DNA from: Alternaria dauci
Lineage: Eukaryota > Ascomycota > Dothideomycetes > Pleosporales > Pleosporaceae
Reading direction: 5' to 3'
Assembly: GCF_042100115.1 (NCBI RefSeq)
Contig: NC_091275.1
Location: forward strand, 124,001 to 188,000
Length of the DNA stretch: 64,000 nucleotides
Shown here one piece after another: positions 50,097-63,800 of this stretch. Made by a program: the position numbers and the translations under genes. The notes under the pieces were generated by a model. The model was not told the DNA's origin and ran no database searches. It saw only the letters and a list, made by a program, of their open reading frames with translations. The stretch's first letter is position 1. The number at the start of each line of letters is the position of its first letter.

Positions 50097-50588
50097 AGGA
50101 ACGGTACGCTGTGGCGCAGACCTAGCTGTGGATCGGATCTCATTTGGATTTTTCGCAACCATAATCAGTATGGAAAGGCGGATGCACCGGGCTCCACGCT
50201 GAGACAGTTGTAGCGCTTCTTGTATAAAACTCATTGTGGAACATGTTCCACGCTCAAGCACGGCAGCATTATAGTTCCATGTGACCAGAGCTGCATGGAT
50301 GTTAGGCCTGTGTAAGAGGTCTTGTTAGCGTACCTGTTCCCTTTCACCTACCACTGCCACCTCGATCCCGGTGAACCAACCGCTATTGTGTTTCTGCGAT
50401 GAATGAAGCGTGCACCGAGCTTTCCGTTCACTTTCACCTCCATCGCAATGCTATTATCAGCGACGACGAAACGACCGCCTTGCCAGTTTCTTTCCTTGAA
50501 GCAACCTCTACACTCGAGACCGCTACTCAGCTTCTTCTCCCTCCGTCATACCAACGACCAGAACACAACAGACCACCAACTGACCAAC

Positions 50589-51107
50589 ATGTTATACAGG
50601 CTAGACCGTCCGGTCGACATGACGCACGCCGTTCTGACCTACGATGCCCCCACGACCTACCGCGGAGTGGGTATGTACGGCGCCGGCGCCGGCGCACGCG
50701 AAGCCGCCGATGAACGCCTCATCGAAGAAGTCAGAGCTCGCCGCGCCGCAAGCGATGCCTCGAAAGCCAAGCGGACCGTCGCACCTGCGCGAGAAACCTA
50801 CACCGAGCCCACCAAAGCCATCAAACAACAGCTCGCCGAAGTGAGAGCCCACCACCGGTTCTTAACAGAGGAGCTGAAAAAGAATGAGACGATGGAGGCA
50901 ATGCTGCTTCGGAAGGCGGATAGGTTGAAAGAGACGAGGAGGAAGCTTCAAGAGACGGACATGATGAAGAGGCAGAGAGAGAAGAAGCGGCAGACGGCTT
51001 TTGATGGCAAGAAGGTGGCGTTAGCTGCGAAGTCGAAGGGCGTTGAGAAGCCAAAGAAGACGGAATCCAAGGCGATGAAGGGATTCCGCAAGCTGATGCA
51101 GTCGTAA
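50589..51107 (+). CDS. Small basic coiled-coil protein, uncharacterised
   Basis: 172 aa from the ATG at 50589 (MLYRLDRPVDMTHAV). The frame is open back to 50403, but that extension looks like 5' UTR. A short N-terminal part with Gly/Ala (GVGMYGAGAGAREAADERL) is followed by long charged helices (EEVRARRAASDASKAKR, LTEELKKNETMEAMLLRKAD) and a lysine-rich tail. The helical pattern and net positive charge suggest a nucleic-acid-associated or cytoskeletal protein, but I do not recognise the family. No signal peptide is expected from the chosen start. Confidence 0.6.
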   Translation: MLYRLDRPVDMTHAVLTYDAPTTYRGVGMYGAGAGAREAADERLIEEVRARRAASDASKAKRTVAPARETYTEPTKAIKQQLAEVRAHHRFLTEELKKNETMEAMLLRKADRLKETRRKLQETDMMKRQREKKRQTAFDGKKVALAAKSKGVEKPKKTESKAMKGFRKLMQS

Positions 51108-51966
51108 ATGCCCCTCAAAGTTTGAGCGCATTGCATGATTTTGTAGACGTTGTTGTCGTTACCGGACCATGTGGAGCTGTGTAGGAAATGAATTTGCTCA
51201 TGCGATGTGCGCTCATGCGACGTGCGATGCTATCAGCGTGAGTGACATTCATCGAAGGTTCATGAGACGTGGAGTGAGAGGCGTTAGGTTCCAGGCACTC
51301 CACAAAGCCACCCGCGGCGGCGCACGGACTGGTGACGTACCACGACACCGTGACAGCCTTGCATAACACGTAACGCCACAACTCTATATACACATCCCAT
51401 CCATATCGCCCACAGTCTTCTTCGCATTTCTAGTCGCCCTTTGCACCGCCATCTGCTTCTCGCCGCCATACCTGACCTACGTGCACCTGCGTTCAAAAAC
51501 GTCTCCTCACCCCTGCAGCACATCATCCGATATCGCAACATCGATTCGCCATCATCACGCAAGACGACCAACAATCCAAAACAGCAGGTACTCAACGGGC
51601 CCAAGATACGCGACTTAGCACTGCATCGCGCATGGCCCTCGTATTCGTTGCTTAATTACGCCAATCTACCCCAGACTTATTGCGACTAGGCGAAGCTGGG
51701 AAGGTGTCACGACGGGACGTTGCCGAGAAAAAGAGGTGCGTTGACAGCAGACACCGTCGAGGCGCGACACAAGAGCTAGCGTCTCAGCGTCTGGTGGATT
51801 TACATATCTTCACTGGTCGTAGCGGCTTGCGTTCAGAAGTGCATGTGCCAGAAGGGACGCGGGACAAGCCTTTTGCCACCCAGACTGCATACTTGAAGAG
51901 ACGATCATACCCTGAACGGGGGCTGTAAACATCCACAACAAGTTCAGTATTTACGAAAACAACGAT
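51108..51966. other. Intergenic upstream of the F-box gene
   Basis: Overlapping short ORFs only, no recognisable feature. It contains the F-box gene promoter. Confidence 0.45.
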
Positions 51967-53569
51967 ATGGATACGCCATCTCTCGAAACTCGTAGCTCAA
52001 TACCGCAGCCAGCCATCCCGCCGCTGCTCAATCTGCCCGCGGAATTACTCCACGATGTACTCCGCTACCTCAGTCTCTCCGACCTTCTCACCGTGGGCAT
52101 GGTCAGCAAAGCCCTGCGTCAGCACACGCTCCAAGACATCCTCTGGCAAGCCTTTGTCGAGACAGAAGTCCCGCGCATCACCAAGCCCACGCACCTAACC
52201 TGGCGCGCCCTCTTCCAGCAACACCACCCATACTGGTTCATCGCACGCCGTAAGATCTGGTTCGCAGACACGGCGCACACAGGCAAACTCATCGTCGCAC
52301 GGTACGACCACCGTCTCGACGCCATCGAAGCCTACGCGCTTGTCGCCGAGCGCCGCGTCCCATCCGCGCTATCATGGGACCAGCATCCCGAAGCCATAAT
52401 CCACACGTTCGACCCAAAGATCCGGCTCGATCTCAACGCGCCGATTGTGCGTCTCAACAAAGACGCATACGAAGACGCCATCGGCCCCGTTGGATACCGT
52501 CTACAAAAAGAAATCAGAATGGGCCTGTACCGCGACCGCCAACAACAAGCCGCAAGTCTCTTTTCGCAACTCATGCTCACGCGGCCATGGCCACAAGCCA
52601 TCACCGGCGACGCAACGCCCGTCTGGCCACCGCTCACACTCCCCAGCTCCCACCGCACCCGCAACGACACCTCCCCCTCCGGTTTCCGGCAACCAAGCCA
52701 GAAACCCGGTCTCTTATCCCAGCTCTCCACATCCACATTTCGCATCCGCCGGTGGATGGAGTTTTCCACGCGCGCACTGGGTCTCGGTATGCGGATAGGC
52801 GAGGACGTGACGACGTGGGCGACGCTGCCGGAAGCGTGCTATACGCCGACGAAACAGAAGCCGTGGCAGGGCATCTGGTGTGGGGATTACGCGGGCCATG
52901 GCTGCGAGTTCCTGGTCATTATGCAGCCGGACGACGCAGATGCGAAGCCGCTGCCTGAACGCGCGGTGTGGGCGATGCGGGCGAGGGAGCGGGAGGGCAG
53001 TGTGTCGAGTGAGGGGAGTTGGACGACAGCGCCTACGGATGCGGCGTCGGAGGATGGGCAGGGCAGCGATGCGGAGATGGAGAGTGCGGATGATCTGGAG
53101 GATAGCGTTGCGACGTTGCAGGAAGCGTTTCATGTTGGGCAGAGTGGTGGACCGGAGCACAGCGTTAGTGCTACTACGGGAGAAGAGGAAAAAGACTTGG
53201 GCGTGTACCGCGGCCGCATCGAGGCTGTCAAGTTGACGGGCGATCCTAACATACCACGCGGAGAATATACGTTCATCGCGCCTGATATTGGACCCAACGG
53301 CTTGATCCGCGTTGCCAAAGAGGAAATCTTCAAGGGCGCAAGGATCGTGAGGAGCGTTGGGCATATCGCGGCTACGGGCTTCAGGAACGGTACGTTGTCA
53401 TGTATTCACCGTGGTAGTTCTGGTACACGATTGCTAATATAATCTAGACAATTATATGACGAGTCAACTCATTCTCATCTCGCATGATCGATTAGCGCAG
53501 TATTGGGAGACCTTTGGGCATGTTTCCTTCTACCAACGAGTCGATGTCGAGGCTCTGACCAGGGTATGA
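51967..53569 (+). CDS. F-box protein
   Basis: Exons 51967-53389 and 53448-53569 give 514 aa. The 58-bp intron is GTACGT...ATCTAG with a TGCTAAT branch-like site, phase 1. The second exon adds a 40-residue tail ending HVSFYQRVDVEALTRV. An F-box lies at residues ~22-65 (NLPAELLHDVLRYLSLSDLL, VSKALRQHTLQDILWQAFV). A large domain seen in many fungal F-box proteins follows (HPYWFIARRKIWFAD; WQGIWCGDYAGHGCEFLVI; GVYRGRIEAVKLTGD; PRGEYTFIAPDIGP), broken by an acidic disordered insert (~340-395). F-box proteins bind Skp1 and bring substrates to SCF ubiquitin ligases; the substrate is unknown. Confidence 0.9.
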
Positions 53570-53735
53570 TCAACGATAGACGCAGTTTCAGGACTAGCAT
53601 GGTGGAGTTGGTGGAGTTGTTTAGAGTATACGTGTATTCATCCAATCGCATATCGCATCTAATCAGTATTTATGAACATGGACGTTGGTGACAATCGTCT
53701 TGAACTAGTTTCACGGTATTCCGGATAATCACACG

Positions 53736-54875
<1,140 letters not shown>

Positions 54876-55183
54876 GTTGGAGCTGTGATGCGGAACTGAT
54901 TGCCTCGCGTGGCATTTTTGGTGTTGCTGCAGCTGTCGCCGAAGTTCGGAGGTCCGAGCTTCCTGTGCCGCGGAGCGCCAACAGTCCGCCCCCACGGCGA
55001 CCAAGACAGTCAAAAGTGATGGGAAATGTCACATGACTGCGTCTACGTTACACTCGTTAATCTATTGTGTCTTCAATCCCAACCCCGTCCTAGAAACGCC
55101 CGTAGTGGTGCCGCACACCTTTCCATCAAGTGTCGCAAACCACGATGCCCAACTCCGTTCCTTGCCCAATAACCAACCATGTC

Positions 55184-56437
55184 CTAGTCCAGATCCTCAT
55201 TCTTCTCTTCACTCTGCTCACCTCTATGAACTTCCTCAAACTTCTCCTTGGGATCCGCAACACCGTCCTTCTTCGCCTGCTCAGTCGGCAGCAGCTCGAT
55301 CACCACAACAAAAAGCTCCTGGTTCGTTTCCCGGTTCTTGAGCACATATCTAAGTGTGTGCGATCTGATTAGTACAATCGATCAAGTCAGCCCCATATCC
55401 CACGGTCCAAAGAAACATATGCGCGTAAGTAGCGGTGGAATGCTCAACAGAACAAGAGGATGAGGAACAAGAAAAGTCATAACGTACCGCAACGGTTGCC
55501 CATCCCAATGCCCAATCATGCTGATATTCGGCAGCCCATACCCAATCTTGAGCGCAAACTCGTTAAAGTCAAGATATGGATTGTAAAAATCGCACTTGTA
55601 TTCCCTGCCCGCCTCAAACACAAAGTCTTTTCGGTTCTGCTCAGTCAGGAAGAACTTTTGCCTCGCTGCAGACTTATCCGGTACGTGCTTCTCTTTCCTG
55701 ACTTGGACTCCGTCGCCATCCGCGCCTTCCTCGTAGATGATGGCTTCTCCGTCTGACCCCGGCACTTCGACGTCTCCTTCCGTTTGCACGTGGCCCTCTA
55801 GTTCCTCTCCGCTAGGCTTGTCTGCATCGTCCTTGTTTCCGATTCTCAGCACATTTATGGAAGATAGCAGCGCGCCGTAGAGATACGGCTCATCGGCGTA
55901 CACGTCGCCATCGAGACCCGGATCGATCCACCACTTGACTATCCCAAACGCCTTGTCGAACAGCGGGGGCAAGCGGTCGCGAATCGGGTGGTCAAAGTCG
56001 TTGCCAAACACGAGCTTGTCGCCTGCAATGTCTTGCTTCGGCGTGAAGGAGAAGGAGATTGAGTAGCGGTCGTATGGGTGTTGGGGGGTCGAGAAGTATG
56101 GCGATGTTTTCGGGGAGCCTTCTGGTAGGCCTAGAGAGGTGATATGTTAGCGGCGACGGGAGGGGCAGAGGGGCAGGCGGCTGTGGAGCGGCTCAGAAGG
56201 GAGCCGGATAGGAAGATGACGGAGGCAGGCAAAACCTCCATCATCCGTGGGTGCGGGGTGGGCTAGGACGCGGAACGTACCCCGATAGTCTTTGATGCGC
56301 ATATGTATCTTCGCGTCAATGTGATCGGAGGATATTTCGACTGGTTTTTCGCTGTTCACAAGTACATCTTGGTGTTTCGAAGTGTCGTATGTTGCGCCTG
56401 CCGTTACGTGCAGTATGTACTGCTCGTGCGTCGCCAT
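55184..56437 (-). CDS. DUF1769 family protein
   Basis: Three exons (56281-56437, 55488-56130, 55184-55349) give 321 aa. Introns of 150 bp (GTACGT...CTCTAG) and 138 bp (GTACGT...CTTAG) both close the frame. Seen blocks: EQYILHVTAGATYD, RIKDYRGLPEGSPKTSPYF, YDRYSISFSFTPK, LVFGNDFDHPIRDRLPP, IVKWWIDPGLDGDVYADEPY, and the third-exon RYVLKNRET with FVVVIELLPTEQAKKDG. These are typical of the fungal DUF1769 proteins, small cytosolic-looking proteins without established function. A charged, probably disordered insert (~155-200) interrupts the domain. No signal peptide. It is divergent from nothing obvious on its left; LYS12 lies 309 bp away on the same strand. Confidence 0.88.
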
Positions 56438-57525
56438 GCTTGCTCGGAATCGGTACTCAGAATGCGCTGGATGGGATTCCGGTTGAAAGCGGTCACAGTA
56501 TTCCGAGTGTTGCGTCAGGTTGTTGTAGTGTTTCTTCGGTATTGATCACACGCGCTGGCGGGCGGCGGGACCCAGAAATTTGGTGATGGGCGATGACGTT
56601 CCGAGAATGCGGAAGCAGGGATATCCGCGCTAGAGTCTACCAGGTCAAGCGCGATCTGCCATGCGTCGCTTTCCACATTGAGATGGAGGGGTAGGCAACA
56701 TCACCACCAACTCTTGTACTTGTGCTACGTCTTCGGACCCAGAACATCAACATAGCGATATGTGCTATTTTCAATGCTGTTGACATGAAACGACCTTCCG
56801 GCTTGAATCACACGCGCAGGAGATTTGTTTTTCTGGGAGCTCGATGGGCGATTTTACTGATGCAGTAACGTACAGGTTCATCGCGAACATTACGCTTGCC
56901 CCACCGATAACGATGAAGACACGGGTACTATTCGCGGACTTGCGTCTACGCGCAATACAACAGACACGATCAAGAATGATGTAGAGAACGTGGGTCTGAG
57001 CGGGAAGACGTATATGTCCATCGCTGCATTCAGGGGCATGCATGACATGACTGCGACGCGGCATTTGAGATCTCGAACCCTGGCTACTTCCCACCATCTT
57101 CTTTATTAACCCGAGGCTGCTGATGATCCTTATAAAGGTCAGTGCCGTATCGGACCCACAGTGCTTTAGTCAGAATGCCGTGGAGTTGACGCTGCGATCC
57201 CAATCAGATTTATAATAGCGAAATTTGTGGATGGCATTGTAGAAGGATTCAGCGTAGGAATTGGAGAAGGCGCTTGTTTCTCAGGGGAGAGTTGCAATAT
57301 TGTTTGACAGAGGTGAGGTCTACCGGTGGGTTTTGGCATTGCGATTGACCGTGGTTGGCAATCTTGGAAGGATCTCACATAAGCACCGTAATTACACCAA
57401 CAACAAGATCCCTCTGCCTAAAGTAGGCTAGTATAATGTGAGCACAGCAGATATATATAAAGGACGTTAACAAAAGTTGATAGCATCAAACAACACCACT
57501 CTCTCCTACAATCCAAGCTCTAAAA
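56438..57525. other. Intergenic, no supported gene
   Basis: About 1.1 kb. A 108-codon minus-strand ORF (56771-57097) has no recognised features. A TATA-like TATATATAAAGG is at about 57453, 70 bp before the small secreted protein gene, and probably drives it. Confidence 0.5.
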
Positions 57526-57861
57526 ATGGTTTCCTTCAAGATTATCAGCATAGCGGCTGCTTGTACTATACTCGCATCTCCCATCATCGCCTCGCCTACG
57601 CCGCAAACCTGGGGTTGTCGCAGCTTTCGCCAAGAATCAGGCCCGGATACGGGATGTATAATACCAGAGATGGTATGCGGCGCTGGTCAAATCAGAGGAC
57701 CACAATGGGAACGGGCGAACACAAACTCGCGTCCAGGGGTTTGCTTAGCCTATGCTAGTGTATGTCTCAGCCTTCTTGTAGCAACTCTACGGATTACAGA
57801 CGCATTCAGGTTCTACTTACTAACATAAGCTTTCTAGTGGGAGTGCTGCCCGCGGCGTTGA
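57526..57861 (+). CDS. Small secreted cysteine-rich protein
   Basis: Exon 1 is 57526-57759 and exon 2 is 57838-57861. The 78-bp intron has GTATGT, a perfect CTTACTAACA branch site and TTTCTAG, phase 0. The product is 85 aa. Without splicing the frame runs on to a hydrophobic artefact tail. Residues 1-23 are a signal peptide (MVSFKIISIAAACTILASPI). The mature part, ~60 residues, has six cysteines (WGCRSF, TGCIIP, MVCGAG, GVCLAYASWECC), an even number compatible with three disulfides. Small secreted Cys-rich proteins in plant-associated fungi include effectors and antimicrobial proteins. No family is recognised, so the role is inference only. Confidence 0.78.
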
Positions 57862-57875
57862 GCAAAGTCACGGTT

Positions 57876-58922
57876 TCAGAGTAGATCGAAAGTTACATGA
57901 AGCCTTTTCTCCGCAATCGTAGCTCCAACAATAGCAATCTCATGATCCTCAATAGTATCAGACCTATGCGTGCCGCCCTGCCAACCATGCAACTCCCACG
58001 AGCTTCCGCACCGCCACCAGTTCATTGCATGTGTAAGAGGCAGATCACAGAAGACGTCGCATTCAGCCGCGTCGATGTAGGCTTGAGACATGTTTGCCAG
58101 ATCTGTAGCTCGGGATGGCGCTTGGAACGTGGTGACTCTATCAGTGCTGGATTTGCCTGCAAGTGCGTGGTTCCAGGCCGCGCTGTTAGTGATACCGATC
58201 TAGGCTACGCCGTATTCAAATCGTGCATTTGAGACGCGCTTGCATCGGTCATTTAGCATGGGTGAGAGTAACATCTGCGCTCTGATGGCCACGGTAGAGA
58301 TGTTTCCATTGCGAGCCAAGAGGCAGGCAGGCAGGCAGCAGCAGCGAGGGGGGCACCCCCGGAGAAGCCGCAGATGAGTACTATAGCTGCAGGATCGATG
58401 CCTAACTAAGCTTGCGCATTCGTGGTGAGTCATACGAGTGCGTCGTAGTAGGCTTCGGCCCCTCCTTGTGCAGGCGTCTGGTGCGGGCGTCTCGGATGCA
58501 AGCCGGTATTCGATTGAGGCGATGATGCACGGTGTGTCATGAACGAGGTCGATCAGCTGTTCGGGGCCGCTGAAGCGATCGCCTGAGACCATGCTGCCTC
58601 CTTGGGCGTAAGATGGAATCGGTAGCTCATGAGAAGCAGCCTTTGATGCGAAGATAGAAAGGGTGTTGCTGTGACCACTAAGGTTACGGATGACATTATG
58701 GGTGTGCGCGAGATGCGGGTTTGCGCTGAGAATTGCTTCTAGGCTTCCACTAACATCCAGGCTGCGGAGAAAGGAGACGTTCAACTCTTCTAGTAGAACG
58801 ACTGAATCCATGATGGGTACCAGACCGTGGCCGATGGGTGGTCTAGCGATTGTGATGCGTGGGTCTACCTGGGCGGCCTGCGGGTGCGGGTACGGGTGCG
58901 GGTAGGTCGAAGAATTGGACAT
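57876..58922 (-). pseudogene. Alpha/beta-hydrolase (hydrolase-3 type) pseudogene
   Basis: The N-terminal frame from 58922 includes SYAQGGSMVSGDRFSG (degenerate HGG oxyanion region) and IIASIEYRLASETPAPD. The nucleophile block GFSGGAPLAAAACL is in another frame, showing a frameshift near 58440-58480 and a second near 58330; a stop interrupts the same region. After the stop at about 58200 the frame continues NSAAWNHALAG, YIDAAECDVFCD, AMNWWRCGSS and GGTHRSDT (catalytic His region). The family's usual HGGG has lost its first His. Several independent lesions mean it is dead. Confidence 0.78.
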
Positions 58923-60813
58923 GACGCCCGGTGAGGGTTTGCTAGCGGGACGGATTCAGGCATAATTTTGCTTGTTTCGAGGCGACAGACGTTTGCGACG
59001 ATTATTGAAGCATTGTGCTGACAGTAAGCGTGAGACGTGGGGAGATTCCACGAACCGGGGTGAGGTCGAAGTCGCTACCTGCCGGCCCGCTCCACCCCAC
59101 AGGGCAAACTTCCCGCTGCTGCAGGCATCCTACCCATGCGATGTCAACGTCCCATGCACCAGGCTATCACCATATGCAATACGTTTCCGCGCATTCTTTG
59201 GAAGACGATTTCTTCCGCCACATCAGGCGCCCTGTCGTGTCAACCACCGAACTGTGCGCAGTGAGCACCTGCTTGAATGAGCGCGTCCTTCCATGAGCAT
59301 GTTTGCGAATGAGCACGTTTTCCATGAGCATGTTTTCCATGAGCATGTTTTCCATGAGCACGTTTTCCTTGATAGCTGCTCTTACGAGTAAGTCTAGCGA
59401 CGCAACTTGCGGCTTAGGGCGTCGTAACCGTACGACGTCTTCGCTCTTAACCTTGTTCGGACACAAACTCCGTGAACAAGAGATAGCCACCCCGCTATAG
59501 AGATCCTACCCGCACCTAACGCCAGAGCTCCGGTGGAGACGAGTTATTGTATAGTTGACTCCGGCATCGAGGGTGTCGCGGCGACAACGAACAAGCGTAG
59601 GGAACGATGGCCTAACCGTTGGCACGTAGGTAGAATGTTATCAGCACGAGATGATACAATCTTGGAGCCGCTGGAAACCTCAGTTAGCTTTCTCGCTCAC
59701 ACCTGCTATAATGCTTACCGCATTCCGTGGCCCTCACATGATGCTACCACTGGAGATCGGTATATTGCAACGCTGCATAGGCATCACAATGCTGCTCGGT
59801 GTACTCATCATCGATCAATCAGGCTTCCAGCGGTGAGCAGCTATTCACCCTTGTCGATTCTGGCCGGCTAGGGTCCGGCAGGAGGACCATGGGACTGCGA
59901 CGTTGACCAAGCAAAAGCCTTTTAATGCGATACATCGACTGAGGTTGGTCAATGGCGAAGAGCGCGGCGTTGTTGCTCGATTCATTCTCAACGTGGCTAT
60001 TCGCGCGCACACGAATGTGGGTGCGACATTGAGCAGATCGCCACTCGCAACGGAGCACGCAAGACTGCAGGATCTATTGTTGGCCGTGGCCAATGGATGA
60101 GCATAATCGGATATACAGCCGGACATGTGGCTGCGGAAGCACGCTGGGGAGAGGTCTTGGTTGTGGAACACGACGCGTTAGTTTCGCAATGGCGCGGGTG
60201 CCAGCCGTCACGTGGTCCTTGGCGCGTGCTAGTTCCGACTCAGCCTGTGCCAGCATCCCATCACACTTCAACCTCATTCATCTCACATTCTAGTCCCCGC
60301 TCGCACATGGGTCATCGCATGCATCGCGACGCCCGCCAGACAGATTAGTCTGAAGCGCGATTCCTCGGCCAAGACACACTCGATGCTGACTACAAAGCTT
60401 CGGATTCCAGCTGACCTCGCAGACTCCAATCTAGTCAAGAGCAAGATTGTCGTCCAGCGGCGAAATGTGTTACCTCTGCCATGACTCGATTGATATGCTG
60501 ACCGTATGTTGCATCGGCTGGGGCAACTGCATGTAGTCGTCTTGTCGCGAACAACCTCATATTACCTCAGCCACCCCTGCAGTGCCGGCGCTCGGTCTCT
60601 GCCCAAATGCCGCCCCCAGTCATATGGTCACTTCATGAGTGCAGTCAGCGTTTGCCTGACGCGATAACACATGTGGCGTTCGGCTCTCTCACCTGCTGGA
60701 CTAGCCGTCCTTGAGCCGACTTTATTCTAGCAGCTTTATAGGACCGACTTCTAGACTCAGGCGAACCTTCACTCACCTTCTGACATCAAACTTCATCTCA
60801 TGGCTCACTAACC
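58923..60813. other. Intergenic upstream of the isocyanide synthase gene
   Basis: About 1.9 kb with no convincing gene. A 15-bp minisatellite (GAGCATGTTTTCCAT, about five copies) lies at 59284-59370. ORFs at 59500-60350 overlap in opposite frames without features. The last few hundred bases would be the promoter of the hybrid synthase gene. I did not find a clear TTTGCTC-type copper motif by eye. Confidence 0.5.
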
Positions 60814-63800
60814 ATGGTTGACATGACGATGCGTCTTGACAACGTGACCAGGAGTAGCCCTGCTGGACTCGGAATAACGCTACCATGCGAAGAGGCGACG
60901 ATTGTCAGTACTCCTTCTATGGTGAGAGATACCTCACACAAGATCCTCGACATCATATATGAACATGCTCTCAACAAGTTCGACGATTCGAAGGACCGCT
61001 TAGCTGCAGGAACGGCAAAGTTTCTTTCCGTAATCGACCGATTCGTCGAAGCAGGCGAGCGTGTCGATGCATGCTTGCCGGCCTTTCCTTTCAAGTCAGC
61101 CAACAAGGTTTACAAAGTGCTCGGGTCTCTTCCAGATAAGGCGGAGGAGCTAGCGCTCCAGCGGCTGAACCACATGTGCGCAAGGATAAAAGATGTCTAC
61201 AAGCCCGGAGCGAGAGTTACTATCATCTCAGATGGCATTACATACAATGGTACGTATACTCACCGTCGATAGTCGTATCGTAGACTGACATGTCAACGAA
61301 GATCTCCTTTCGATATCAGATCGCGAAACATGGGTCTATGGCGAGGCCTTGCGTCAAATGGCGATAGAGAAGAAGTTTACATACATCGAATTTTCTCGAC
61401 TGAAAGACATCCTCGACTTTCCAGAGCTGCCAGACAAGCTGCGAGAGATAACCTACGTCGCCAACTGCACCAACTTCAGACGATTGCTTTTCAACAAGTA
61501 CGGGAGGCCTGATATCGAGATCGACAAGGAGATCAGAGAAAACGCAGACACTAGGCTGACTTATCTCGGCTATCGCAAGTTTCTTGAGTCCGATTTGAAG
61601 TACATCTTTGCGCTAGGAGAAAATCGCGGCAGCAACCAGTACAAGAGAGATGTCAAGTACCTTGCCAAGCAGATGCTGTTTAGAGGATACGTAAGTTCCC
61701 TGATTGTTCATTCCACTCAACTGAGGTTGTTCGCTAGAAACTGACTTCAAGAATAGGCGTATGCTGGAGCTGTCAAAGAAGCGTACCCAAATCATCTCAG
61801 ATTGTCGATTCACGAGTCCATTGGTGATCACAAGATATCGATTAGCCTGCTCGACACAAGAACAGGTTACACGACGCCATGGCATTGCAGCGTTGCCTTG
61901 TTGGCTGATGGGGACTGGGTCAGCGCACCTGCAGGCGAATTTCAGAAGGATCCACGGCTCGAACTCATGTATGAAAACGGACGGCCAAGTTACTTCAAAG
62001 AAAAGGAGCTGCAAGGAACCGACATGCCATGGATCAATGAGGAAAATGCCAGCTATCTGCAAGCTCGACTCCCCTTCAACGGCACACGAAGTGGCTATTC
62101 GTCGCCGAGCGCAGTCTCGGTGGTGAGCGGTATGTCAACGCCACCGACATCCTTCGGGACATCCCCACCACGTTCATCGCACTCTCCGCCGCGCTCTTCT
62201 CCCGGTCTCGGACCCCCAGAGACGCTGCATATCGATGACGTCGGAAGTGAGCCAGCTTTTGGTCACCGTCTAATACCTCAGATCATGGACCAGCTCGCTA
62301 GAACTCAGCCCGATCGGGTCGTTTTCTCGATCGCTAAGCCCTCAAATGCAGGCCTGGAACTTCGAGACATATCAGCACATGCCTTTGCCAAAGCAGTAGA
62401 CAAGACAGCATGGTGGCTCCGTCATCAGGTCGGCGAATCGACATCGGTGCGACCGGTGGGCTACATCGGCCCTCACGACCTTCGGCATATCCTCATCACT
62501 TATGCTTGCGTGAAGGTCGGCTACGCCGCACTTTATCTCTCGCCCAAAAATAGCACGGAGGGTGCTCTTGCTGTGCTAGAAGCAACAGAATGCGATATCT
62601 GGGCCAAGGCAAGCGAGGTGGAAGCGGCGCCTCTTGTGAAGGTCATCCTGAAGAAGCGCCCGATGAAGTTGCTCGAGCTGCCATTACTCGAAGACCTGCT
62701 GGCTGCGGAAGATGCAGAATACTACCCTTACATCAAAACTTTTGCTGCAGCTGCTACGGATCCGTTTTGTTATCTTCACACCTCGGGTTCGACAGGCGTA
62801 CCAAAACCAATCCCATGGTCTCACGGATTGATCGGAACGATGGATGCTATTCGCCTGCTTCCGCCTGTAGATGGCGACGATGGACTACTGCCTTGGACAT
62901 CGGACTGGAAAGAAGGAGACCGGATATACTCTTCTTTCCCCATGTGCCATGGTGCCGGAATTATCATGGACATACTTATGCCAGCGCTCTTCGGGTTGAC
63001 CTGCGTATTAGGACCAGAAAACGTCATCCCTAACATGTCGCTTTTAGAAACTCTTGCCGACCACGCCAAGATCGAAATCTGGAGCATGGTACCATCGCTT
63101 GTCGATGAGTTGGGAGAGACACCTAATGTTCTGGCCAAGTTTCAGTCTTCAAAGTTCATCTGTGCATCTGGCGGGCCAGTCAGTCCCACCAGTGCTGGCA
63201 AAGTCAACGATGTCATCAGAGTGCTGAACCTAACCGGAACGACGGAAGGTCTATTCATCGGAAATCTCGTCGTGGAAAGGGAGGACTGGTTCTGGTTCTC
63301 GTTTCATCCCTACTCCGGCTTCGAGTTCAAGGAGGTCGAGCCAGGCATCTACGAGCACTGGGTGCACCGGAACGAACATGCGTCCCTGTTCCAAGGCATC
63401 TTTTACACATTTCCGGACAAGGACTCTATCAACTTCAAGGATCTCTATAAGCGGCATCCAACGAAACCTAACCTCTGGGCTTTCACAGGTCGTAACGACG
63501 ACCTCATTGTTCTCTCCAGTGGTTACAAGATCTTGCCTTTGGAGTTCGAAGCACTCGTCGGTACTCATCCCGCGATCGATGGATGTCTTGTCGTAGGCAG
63601 CAACAAGTTGCAGGCTAGTCTTCTCATCGAGTTGAAGAATCCCTTGGCCAAGACCGACGACATGGTAGAGAGTATATGGACTAAGATTGAGGCAAGCATT
63701 ACATCATCCCGACAAACTGTACATCTGTCGCGTGACTATGTCTTCTTTGCCCAGCCAGACAGGCCGTTCATCCGGACAGACAAAGGCACAGTCAAGCGAC

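Noticed and set aside
52332..53364. Several long ORFs on both strands over the F-box gene
   Set aside because: Shadows of a GC-rich coding region; only the F-box frame shows a domain and closes with an intron.
59284..59370. Pentad of GAGCATGTTTTCCAT as a regulatory array
   Set aside because: Short, imperfect minisatellite 1.4 kb from the nearest gene start; no reason to assign function.
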